A DNA stretch of 64,000 bases from DATNPX01 sp036702975 (GTDB taxonomy: Bacteria; Cyanobacteriota; Vampirovibrionia; Obscuribacterales; Obscuribacteraceae): the NCBI GenBank assembly GCA_036702975.1, contig DATNPX010000026.1, positions 124,001 through 188,000 on the forward strand. Reading direction: 5' to 3'. The position numbers were made by a program, and so were the translations under genes. Shown here in pieces: positions 1 to 12,000 of the stretch (position 1 is the stretch's first letter; each line of letters begins with the position of its first letter). The notes under the pieces were generated by a model, which saw only the letters and a program-made list of their open reading frames with translations, had not been told where the DNA came from and did no database searches.

Positions 1-3000
1 TTTCGGAGCCAAACGGATTGGAGATCATTTTATGGATATTTGCTAGGGCGGCAGCCTCAGCATCAGTAACGAATACACCTTCTTTTTGTCTTGCTCTTAG
101 GGCATTTATCTTCTCGCTCAAAGAGGGGTCGTCAGGGGTTGCGGCTCGAGATGCCTCAAGAGCTTTAATTGCCAGATCACGTTTCTCATAAGCGCCTTTC
201 AAGTCGTTGAGCGATTGCAGCTCCGCGTGAGTCTCAACCGACAGCTTGCCATCACGCTCTTGCTCCAATAAACCAGATAATCTCTTTTGTGCATGTTCGT
301 TTATTTGTGAACGAATCTGGCTCGTGTAGGCAAAGGCCATAAACGATGGCGGTCCGATCTGATGCTCTAATATCGAATGTGTAATCGCATTCAAGTCCTC
401 GTGGGTAAAGTTGTCACCGAGATACCTCTTAAGCACCACTTCGGCAGCGAGAGCACCATCGAGATGATGCGTGAAGAAGTTGCCTCCAGACTCTCTCGTC
501 CAGCCGGCCTTCGAGGAGTCAGACAACATTGCAGCCAGTGCAGCGTTCATTGTTTCCTGACCAGATAAGCCGTTTGCTTTGGCTGAGTCGAGAGTTTCGC
601 TTAGTTCGCCGATCGTATGAATATAGCTACCGCGTTGTTCAGGTGAAATAGCGCCTTTGCTGTCTCTGACAGACATATAGCGTTCCCGCACCTCAGTCAA
701 AACACTCAAAATCATTTCGCGCTGTGATGGTGTCAATGTCTCAGTGCCGGACAACTGCTGCAGGATATTTCTGCCACCGCTGCCTTTATACTCGCTCATA
801 TCTCGTTCGAGTTCAGCACGTGCAGCACGGCGCTCAGACTCGTGCAATGGCTCAAATTGCGCGGCCACCCGTTCGAAGTTGCCATCAATCACAGGTCGAC
901 CGCTCTCATCGGACTCCTTATGAGATGCTTGCTCTTGAAGTCGTTCGCGCTCGGATTGGTTTTCTGTGAATGATTTCGACTCAGCTCTCTCCGGTCTCGT
1001 CTGAGTTGTGTCTGTCGGTGCGGGTGGTTCAAGGATACGACCGTCTTGTTCGACGTGTAGCCTTAATCCGCGCGACGCAGAATAGTTAGCGTTTCCATCT
1101 GCAAGAAAGGAGGGATCTAAGATTCCAGATTCTCGGTCACGGCTGCCAGCATCAAATGTGGTACCATGCTCGCCCTCAACGACGAAACGCGCTTGGGGAA
1201 TCTGCATGCCATCTAGCATAGGCTCTGAGGCTTTAGCCGTAGTTTTCTCTGCTCTGGGTTCGACATCGTATCGTGGATACCCAGCATCTACCGTTTTGCT
1301 CGAGGCTGATTCCAGTGTTGACTCCGACAGCGGAGTCATCCTGCGTGGATCAACGATGATGTCACGGAATCCACCTGCTTCAGGCACTCTCACCCGAACC
1401 CAGGCATGAGGCTCGCGCATCTCTTGTCCATGTTCGTTGAGAACGACTCTATCCCCACGTTCGAAAGAGACTTCAGCACCCGGAATGCCACCAATAGTGT
1501 AGTCAAGCAAGACTTTTGCCATGAGGGCTTGCTGATTGCAAATACCCATTTTTTGATCGACAAACTGGCCTAAAAGCACCTGTTCACCAGTCCACTGCTT
1601 GGTCAGCTGTTGATACCACTCTTGTTGTTCTTTGGTCGGAACACCAACCGGCTCCATCGAACTCCTGACATAACCGGCAACATCATTCAGATATCCGACG
1701 AGCTCTGAGTGCTTGTCACTCCATGGCTTATCAGCACCAAGTTGCGACAGGTGCGGATTTTCACTAATCTCTTTGACAGCATTCCTAATCGTCGGATCAT
1801 TTGTCAAATCCACGACGACATTAAAATCGCCATGCTCGCTGTAAGAGCGCGCCGACTTGTAGGGAACTCCATTTACATCCTGAGCACCAATTCTTGTTGA
1901 TACTCTAACGCCATCTTCAAGCGGTTCGCTGATTCTATTTTCAATCTCTATCGTGCGCCGTTGGCGCTCGGCTTCTGAGCTGATTGATTCATCAGGCGCG
2001 GCTGCCGGCTGCCTGGAGATTATCTTCTCGAATCGGCCACTCCGAATACGTGCAACGGCGTCCTCACCAGCCATGGGGCTGCGCTCACCGTTATTACTTA
2101 CCGAGCCATCGGAAACAACGCGCGCAGTCTTCGTGGTTTCGAAAACCGAACGCTTGCGCACTCCTTCTTTAGTGTGAGCTCTGATCCAATCGTGCAATTG
2201 CTTGAATCGACCAGTCGATTCGCGCGGACCTTGCGTCGCAGCATACAATGTCTCTAGCGCAATCCTCCGGCATTTATTTTCACCGTATTGATTTTCAATC
2301 GTGACTGTTCGAGTTGTCGGATCGTACTCTCTTATGACCACCCAATGCTCGCTGCTACCACCTGGGTTGTCCATCTTGAAGGGCTGGTGCGAGTTGTGGA
2401 CAACTATGGCCACCGGCTTAGAATCGGTCAAAAGTCGATGCAGCTGCTCGGCGTTTGAGAATCCCGCGACGTTTTCCCAATTGCGAGTTTCAGACATCGG
2501 ATGCGCACCATCGCCTGGAGGCACAAATGCCAGCATATGACCGGAGGCATCACGACCAGTGAACTGGTTGTACAACTCCTGAACGAAAGAGCCCGACATC
2601 GCGGGCGTTTTTACAGCGTTGCCCGCTTGATCTTTAAGCTCAGTAATACGAGCACCAAGATGACCATCCTTAACTTCGTAGACAGCAAGCCGTTCACCAT
2701 CTTTTGGTGAAACCAACTCATAGCGCACTTGAATGTCGCGAAGCGGAGGTTGCCCGGATCTATGTCGCTCTGCATTGACCGTCTTCAAGATCTCAGCGCG
2801 CATATCATTGTTGTAAGCCCGCGTGACTCGTTCGGAATACTCGCCGCTGAACGCTCTTGACCAGTGAATGTTCGCAAGCGTCAATTGAGCTATCTGACTA
2901 GCAAACGTTCTCTTACCTGGGAACTTAAGATAAGCAACTCCGGTAGGCGAGAAAGTGCTTGCCTCCGCATCAGGTGTCAGCGCTCTATCAGCACTCAAGT

Positions 3001-6000
3001 CTATGTTGGTGCCATCCGCGCAAACAAATTGACCAGTAGTTGCAACCTCCTTTAGCATGCGAATGGCTTGCGAAGGCGATTGGCGATAAATGAGGTTCTC
3101 GCAGACCAGAAGCGAGCAGGTGTTGTTGTTGCCCTGCTCAATTGCCTCGGGGTGAGCCGCTTGCATTATCGCTTGCCTGGCTAGAAACGTTCTTTGTTTC
3201 GGATCGGAAATAGCAGCAACACCTTCAAAGGAAAGCAACGCACGAAACTCGTGCAGAGCCATCGCAATTTCGTGAGGAGGTAACCCGTCAGCGGCTCCTC
3301 TTCGCATAAATTCCCTCATGTGCTTGAGGGTCTGCTTCCGCTGGCTGGTGGAGAGTGCATCAAGACTGTTCTCCGCCAATTCACTCTCTTTAGCTATGTC
3401 AGCCCATACCGGCGTGACACGCACGTTGCCCTGTTTTACTTCGCGATACTCGATACTACCATCGCTCTTGTCTTTCACGAGTGTCTTGCCAGCACCGAGA
3501 TCGAAGATCTCACGACCGTGCTCCTCCCGGCCAGATACTGCAACACCATCAGGTCGATACACTTGCAGCCCAAGACCTGTCGTACCGCGTTTGATGCGGA
3601 ACGATTCATGGGTTATCTGATCTCCGCTGTATCGTAGTGAGTCGCCGTCACTGTAACGAGAAGTTCTTGGTGATGCCTCACCAGCCATGGCGACGCGCTC
3701 GCTCCGTGCACCGGCCGACTGCTCATTGAGGTCCGGTCTATTTATAGAGAAGTGCGACCCTTCACCTGCAACTTCCTCGCTTGGTCGCGTCAATTGCAGT
3801 CGGGAATCAAATCTTTCTATGTCACCATATACAGTATCCAGCTCGGCTTCTCGCCGCATCCTTTCGCCTCGGTCGAGACTTCCGGCTGCCGCTATCTGCT
3901 CCTCAATATGACGCTTGAACACAAGCATTTCTTGAGCCTGGTGCCTGAATTCCATCAGTTCCTTTTGAATTGAAAGCTGAGCATCTTGCACCGACTTAAC
4001 GGCAGCAGGCTCCATGTCAGGAGTTCTGCTCAATCGCGATTCAGTAGCGGTCAGAAACATCTGCTGACTCAAGAGTTCATGCTGCCGCGCATTCTGCCTT
4101 TCTTCTTGGAAATTAAGAACTTGGAGACTGTTATCGAGCGCTTTTGCCTGCTCGGCATAAGCGCCTTGCAAGGCGGATAGACTTTCGTCTTGCCGCCGCG
4201 CGGTCTCCCTCAAATTGTTCAATCCGCTCGGCTCCAGCAACAACTCAAGCCTTTCGCGCAGACTTGCAATGCGCTCATTACCTGTGCTTACTTGATGCTC
4301 GAACATCGCAACTTTTACCTGCGCAAGTTTAAGTTGCGCGGAAAGCACTTTTGCAGTTTGTTCAGAGAGCTCATGTTGGGCCTTTTCGACCTTGACGGTC
4401 GCCTCTGCTACATGAATAACATCCGATTCACGTTTGCTGTTCTGCAACTCCTCGTTTGTTTCGTGTAGGCGCGCCTCTGCAAATGTCGTCTTTAACCTTT
4501 CACTTTCAAGTAGTGCCTGTTCTCTATGAGCAACAAGTTTCCATTCGTTTGCAGATGCCCTCGCGCGTGCATCTGCTACTACATCTTCAAACTGGGTAAT
4601 CTGGGCTTCTAATCTCTGTTTTTGCTCGAGTAGAGCATGATTATCGGGATCAGTCGCCAGTGCTGAGTCGACTTCAGCCAAACTCTTAGCCGCATGATTG
4701 ACTTCCAGTTCGGCTGAACCTATTTCTATCTGCGCTCGACGCCGCTCAATCTCTATGTCGGAGTCGATGCGTGCAACCCTCTGCAACTGAATTTTCGAAA
4801 CTGCAGCTTGCACTTCGCGATTAGCCACCTCAACTACATCGTGAAGATTCAAATCCGTAGGGTTCGTCATCAACTTCATATGTGCATGTGCCAAATCCAC
4901 AAGAGCATTCGCTCGTTCTTGTGAGGCCAAAGATTCGGCCGCAGATAACTGCGCGTGTGAATCCGCAGCCAGACGAAGCAATTCGGCTTGCTGTTTGGCT
5001 CTAGATAACGCGCTTTCGTGTTCAGCGGTCGGTTCAAATTGATACAGCCGCTCCGCATCACTCACTCGTACATCTGCCACATGTCTCAAGCGTGCAGCTT
5101 CTACTTTGCCATTCGCTTCAGTCACTTTCGCAAGAGCCGAATTGTAGTTTGCTTCTTCCTGGGCTCTAGTTGCGGCTAGCTCTGACTTTGCGGAAGTAAG
5201 TTGACTCTTCAGAGCAATCTCTTCTTCGTGGTTCAAAGTTGATGAAGCAAGTCTGTCGCTGAGACTTTGGATTTCTACGTGAACTCGCTTTTCCGTCTCA
5301 GAAATGTTTGCAGACGCTGTGTTTTTGACTTTCTCTAAATGCTCGGTAGCGAGTCTAAATTCTTCCTTGGCCACACGCTGCTCTGGCGTATCAATCTTGT
5401 CTAGGTTTCGTGCAGAATTTATCTCGACAGCCTGCAGACGTTTTTGCGCTTCCTCGACCAAGTGAGTCTTAGTAGGATCGAGCATCGCCTCGACAGTCAC
5501 ACTCTCAAAATTTTGCCTAGCCCTTTGAGCCTCTCTCTCTCCACTCGCCTTCGCCCGCGCGAATTCGATGTCCGTTTCAAGGTGTGCGATGAGGGAAGGT
5601 GAACCACCATGCTCTCGCGCCTCTTGCAACTTGACCTGTAAGACGCCGATCTCCTTATCGCTCTGGAATGAACGAAGCGCTTGTTCAGACAGCGCTTTCT
5701 GCTTGATCTGGGCAAGTTGCAGATCTGTTTGCGCCCGCTTTACAGACTGCTCGGACTCCGCAGTCTGATTTTTTGCAAGAACAGACTCTGCAATTTTTAG
5801 CTTTTCTTGAGCAACTTCAACTGGCCATAGCTGCGCCCTAAGCTCCTGAACATTCATGCGCTCGCTTTCGAGTTTGGACTTAATCCCGTTAGCTTTCGCT
5901 TCGTCAATCTTACCGGACTTAAGTTCATTCTCCAGCTGACCGATGAGTTTTCTAGTAGCAGAAAGATGTTCCAAAAGCGGAACGCGTTCCAATTTCGCGC

Positions 6001-9000
6001 GGTTAGCCGCGACTTCAAGGTGACCGCTAGGTCCTATGCGGGCGACCATACCTTCAGGGGTAACAGCTTCCCTGACACCACCAGGCAGGGAATACCAGCC
6101 CTCAGAAGGAATACCGAGTGCATGGGCTACGTGACCTTCAACTGTTAATTGCGACACCGCCTTCGGTGCACCGTTTTCGATAGTGGTCCACTTACCTCGC
6201 AGCCGTCCTTCCTCGGCGAGCGCGTAGGGTCCTTCAGGAGTGTGCACAAGCGCAGGTGAGAAGGAAAAGCAGTTGTCATGCCCAGGAAGAATGACACGTT
6301 CAACAGCACCATTTCGCACTGAATATTTTGGAGACTCAATGTTTGCATGTGTCAATTGCTCCATAGCCATGTGTGAGCCCATCGCCATAGGGTGCATGGT
6401 CATCGCACCAACAATTGCGGATTGAATTCCACCAACTATGTGCTCGCCCATAGCGGCCATATTTTGGTCGAACGACTTGTTATGGTCCCAGTTTTCGAGG
6501 CCTTCTAAGAATCCAGAACCGGTGCCACCAAACAGGCCACCACCGGCAGCCATTCCCAACCCTCGCGCATAGCGCGCAAGAACATGAGTATTTTCGCCTC
6601 CGAACTCCACTAGTCCTTTAAGAAAGTTCGTGCATTGTGCTTTACCTGCAGCGCCGATACATTCGCTGAGCTGACCACCTGTCTTTTCCATAATCTTCGC
6701 TGCTAGCGCATGCTGAACGCGGGCCTCGACTTCCTTTTCGACCATTGATTTTGGAAAGATCTTGGCGCCAAGCCCTAGCTCCTTAAGTGCATTTGACTCA
6801 GCATCTCGCTTTATCAAATTGACAGCATCCGCTCCAAACCGTTGAGTAGCGAGTTCCTCAAGGCGTTGTTGAACAGCGCGTTCTATATTGTGTTCGCCAC
6901 TTGAAACCACTTCATGTCTCAAAGCTGCGGTCAAAGCTTTTCCAGCGGCTCCGGTCAATGCCTCAGGAGGAATTTCGTGACCACCTTGCACCATTATTCC
7001 GCGAATGGTAGTACCGAATTCGGTTTTCAGCGTTTGCTCGAAGACCTGTTTACTTTCACCCTTCACCAAAACGTTAGTTAAACCCAAGCCCTCTTTTTCA
7101 AACAAAATACCAACAGCATCGTGAGCAGCGAAAGCAGCGGTGCCTTCTCCAAGCTGAATAGCCTTGCCGAATGCAAGAGGTCCACCGATCTCCATCATTT
7201 TTCCCTGGACGGCACCGTTGAGCATGTCACGAAGTACGTTACCGTCACTATCGTTACCCTCAATTGACATTTGCAAGCCCGTGTTAATGAGCGCATTGCC
7301 GCCTGCCGATTGACAGAAATTCACGGCTTTCTGTATACCAGGGATGACAGTTCTAGCCGAAAGTGCGCACCGGGCAAGGAACGTCAGCTCCACAACTTCC
7401 TCAGTCTCCCCTGCCGCCTCGGCAGCTTCAAGTGCGACAAGAGACTCTGCTGCCAAACTGCTACCAGCAGTAAGGACTGCGCCAGCAACAGTCAAAGCAG
7501 CCATTACGGCTTGACCGGCATATTCAGCAGCGGCGGATTTCGACGCTTTGAAATTAGTTAAGTCCTGATGAAACGAGTCTACGGCGCTCTGAAGATGCTC
7601 TCGTAGCATCTCCTCTTGATGCGGCGATAACGGCTTGCCGGTTTCCTTTGACTGAGCGAGGATAGTCGTAATATGGCGCACACTTTCATCTAACTGATGG
7701 CCGGTGCCAACATTGAAAAAATCGGTAACAGCGCTACCGAAGCCACTACGACTATCTAAGTATTGATCTCGCGCATGCCGGAAAAGATCTTCTGCGCTGC
7801 TGGGCTTGTAGTACATTTCGTTTACATCTGCAGCTTCAGATTTACCGAGTTTCTCGTTCAAATCTGTTCGCAAATCGCGACCGTATTTTTTCGAATATGC
7901 AGCTGCCAGTGCGTCTAGCTCTTGCGGCGGCGTGTCATGCAAAAGCTCCATAATATTGGAGGAACAGCCGGTATTCACAATATAGGATCGGAGTTTATCC
8001 TCAGCCTCGACTTTTCCAGTTTTGATGACATTGTCGAGAACTTGTTGATACGGAGCGTTATTGCTGATGTCGCCAGCATCCCCTTGAAACAATCCGCTCG
8101 CAACAACCTGATTCAACTGTTGCCGCAGCGCCGAATGCTCATTTTGCAATTGTTTCAATTCGTCAGGGCGAGCGTTTGCAATATCATTGAGAATGCCGAC
8201 ACGGTCAGTTGAAAAATAGCCAGTCTGCATCTCGATTTTCTTACCCAGACCGAGTCGCCCGTCTGAGCTTTCCATCAAACTCTTACCATATTGGTTCCAG
8301 TTGCTGTAGCTCCAGTCCGGGTTTATGCTCAGCGAATGTTTTGCCAGCTCCGTGTACTTATCCGAGAGCGCACGATCATCTGCCGTAAGTGGGTTTTGCA
8401 CACGCTTCAGCAATTTCGGATCATATTTGAATCCTTCTTCCATCACATTGATAGTCTGCCTTGCATCGGCAGACCATTGAGATCGAATACCGGCAAGCTT
8501 CGCCATAGAATCTTCCATATCGGGTGACTTACCGTCTGCCAGCTGTCGCATCATGCGCTCGGCATTGTCTCTTGCTTCGCCTGGCTTCATTTGGGCAATT
8601 TGAGTTTCTAAAGACTTGAAATTGGTAGGCTGCGCGTCAAGTTCCTTTTGCGCTTTTTCCCTTGCCGTGCCTTGTGGCATCTTATCTATTGCAGCTTGCC
8701 TGGTCGCAATATCCTGACTGATCTTTGCAAGATCAGAGGTGCGAAGATTCATGCTGTTGACTTTTCGAAGCTGCCCAAAGACGCCATGAACATCATCTTG
8801 GTACATACTGAGCATTCGGGATGCTTGGTCATAAGCATCCTGATTTCCATATTGGATAAAGTGTTGCAGCTGATCGTAAACTTGCTCACGATATTTTGGG
8901 TCTTCGCGAAAATGCTGCTGCTCTTCTGGTGACATTTGCGCAATAGCCTTTAGCGCCGCCGAGCGGTCGTTATTAATCCAACCGCGCTCGGCCTGCAACT

Positions 9001-12000
9001 TATCGATTACATCACGCTGACCGGATACACGACTATCTACAAATGTATCCGCTCCCATTTTCTTATCGAACAAGGTCATGATCTTATTGACCTCGTCATC
9101 ACCTATGCGAAAACCTTTCTCCTCGCTCAAAGTTTTCAAAAGTTGCTGCCGATATTCCGGGTGCGCGGCACCATTTGAGCCTTTTATATAATCGTGGAGG
9201 TCCTGCCATTGCTTTTCGGACATGTTTTCGAATTTGCTTAGCTGGTCTTGCGCACCGGTGTTGTAGATATGGCCTTGACCTTGAGAGATTTGGAAAACTA
9301 AGCCGCCGCCTTTCACATTGATGCGATCTTCCAACCCCAAAACTTCAGCAGACATGACGGAACTCTCCAACTGTCCATGCAAGGTCTGGTAGAAATGCAA
9401 ACTACTTTTTTGCTCGTCAGTGAGACTCGCAGGATCAGAGTTGGCTAGCTTCTTTCCTTCACTATATTGATACCGCTCTTTATCGGTCATTTTATCGATT
9501 GCACTATATACGCCATCCCGATTCGTAGAAGTTGTGCCAGTGTTGATGGCAATCTCTTCGGAAATGCGATTGACTCCATCAAGTGCAGCGGAATGTGCTG
9601 CAGAATAGTCACTACCGCTTCCAAATGCAGCCCGCAAATGGTCCTCACCACCAGACGACATGAACTTGCTCCGGACATCATCGTCCGAACCGGACATAAC
9701 GTCCTTGAACATATCGATGTTCTTTGCATTTAAGGCAATTTGTGCCATCTTCAGCTTGTCATCAGCCGTCAAGCGGTCGACACCCTTCAGATATAGTGGC
9801 AGTGCGTCCCTGAACTCTTGCGGCACCTTTTCGTTTGAGCTAATGGCGATGGTCATCTCCTCGCCATACATTTCACGATACTTCTTGCGCGCGGCAGTCC
9901 ACTGCTCGCTGTTGAGATGATTCATTGTAAGGCGCATATCTGTGTTAATGGACCAATTCGTAGTAGTCCACTCACCATGCTCGGCAAGACACCTGTGAAT
10001 ACGAATCGCCGTATCGGTATCATCATCTTTGTAGAGAAGCTCTTTAAGGCGGTCCTGACCGGAACCTGTAAATGCATAGCATGCGCTTAGATCGTGCTCT
10101 AGACTGGCACCCGAATACTCATTTGCGTATTGAGTACGAACTTCGTTAATCTCGGCTTGCGTAAGGCCTTTGAGAATATTTTCAACCTTATCGCCGCTTG
10201 CGTATTTGAGCGTGCTACTGTAACCTGCTTCATATCGCAATTGTTCGGCAACGCTTTTCAGCCTCTGCTTGTCGTCCTCACTTAGCTCCTGAGGCTTCGT
10301 CTCAGGTTTGTCGGGATTGCAACTCTTCTGCATCTGGTCGGCAAACTTCTCGATAGAGCCGGCTTGCTCGGCAGACAAATTCGGGACGACTTGACCATTT
10401 TGAGCGGCCTGAACGACTTTGCCGTCCTTCAGCGAGTATGTGGTGGTAACTTCCGGGCCTTGCTGACCTGGAGACCGCAAGGTTATCTCAACAGCTTTAC
10501 CGGTAGTGGCATCAAAGTGAACATGCTGCGCAGCACTTTCAGGTGGAAACTGCTTATTCTTCCCATTCTCAAATTCATAATAGTCACTGGTCTTCCCATC
10601 TTTGTTCACGACTTGATAGCGGACCTTCTGATTTGGATCTATTTTGTCTGGGTCAGTCGTGGGGAAACCAGAGTTGTCTGAGTATGAATAAGTGCCTTTC
10701 GATGGCGCATTTTCGCCTGGTGCGTAATGTTCGTCCCAAACTTTGTAGCCCTTTGCGTTAAAACGGGTAATTGATGTCGCACCGGTCTTTTGATCTATCT
10801 CAAGCTGCTGGTTGGAATCCGCATAGTAAAAGCCACCACCTTCAGTTACTGGTGGCTTAACCTCGATGGTTTGCGCGTGCAACGAATCATCACCATAGGT
10901 TATATGGACATGGACATTGCCCTTGGTCTGATCTGTGATGCGCCCTTTATCATCGCACTTGAACTGAGTTCCAGTGGCATCTATAAATTCTTTCTCGCCT
11001 TTCTTCGCGCGCTCGGCGGCAGCATCCTGATTCGCTTTATCATCTGCAACTGTTTCGGACGGTCGAGCTTCTTCTTTCACTTTCGCTCGAACATCGAACT
11101 GTACATGCACATCAGACATGTAACGCGCCGCGTCAGTAGAAAGATGTTTGATCTCCTCTGCTACTTTCTTCGCATCTTCTTCCTTAAGTCCACTAACTGA
11201 TAGCTCTTTTCCATCTTTGAGAACGACGGCGCTACCGTTTTTCCTCTCCACAGTTCCGTCTTTATCAAACTTGAACTCATAGTGGTGTCCATCCATCTCT
11301 GTCTTGAGAGACACTGGTTTACCATCGCTATTGAAATCCGCCTCTTTGTGCTGCAGAACCTTGCTTTCTCGAACTGCGGTGGTAACGACCGACGTCTCGC
11401 CAGTTGCAGTCACCGATTTGCGCGCAAAATCTTTGGCTACAATTTTGCCATCTGCGTATCTATATTCTTCATCAGTGCTGCTGCCGTTCGCGCTATCAAG
11501 CGTTCTTTTGCTACTTGCTAGTGGCACTTTACCATGGCGGAGATCAAAGCTTTCGGTGGTAAGAGTGGTGACGGTGCCATGTGTTTCTTGCCTCGAATCT
11601 GCCTCATAAACGGCTGACTTTCTCGTACCATCGGAATTCAGATCGTACGTGATAGCCTTTTGAATCTTTGAGTTTTCTTTTGTCTCAACTGTAACATCTG
11701 TCTCGGAAACGGCGTTTTTATGCCCAGTGGTCAGATCGTACGTCACAGACTTGGTATTACCATTGGTTTCATAATGAATGTCTGTTTGAGTGGCAGGTTT
11801 CCAATGCTCGGTATCACTTAAATTGTTGAACTGATATTGATGAACTATCTGACCCTTGTCATTCTTTTCCACGCTCTGGCATTTAGTGTGCGGGTCCATC
11901 TTTTCCGCTAACGGCGCTGAATAGTGGTATTCAATTGAATGGACTTTCTGCTCCCCCTTCTGCCCTGGTATCGAAAGTTCTTTTGCCAGTCGATGACCAT

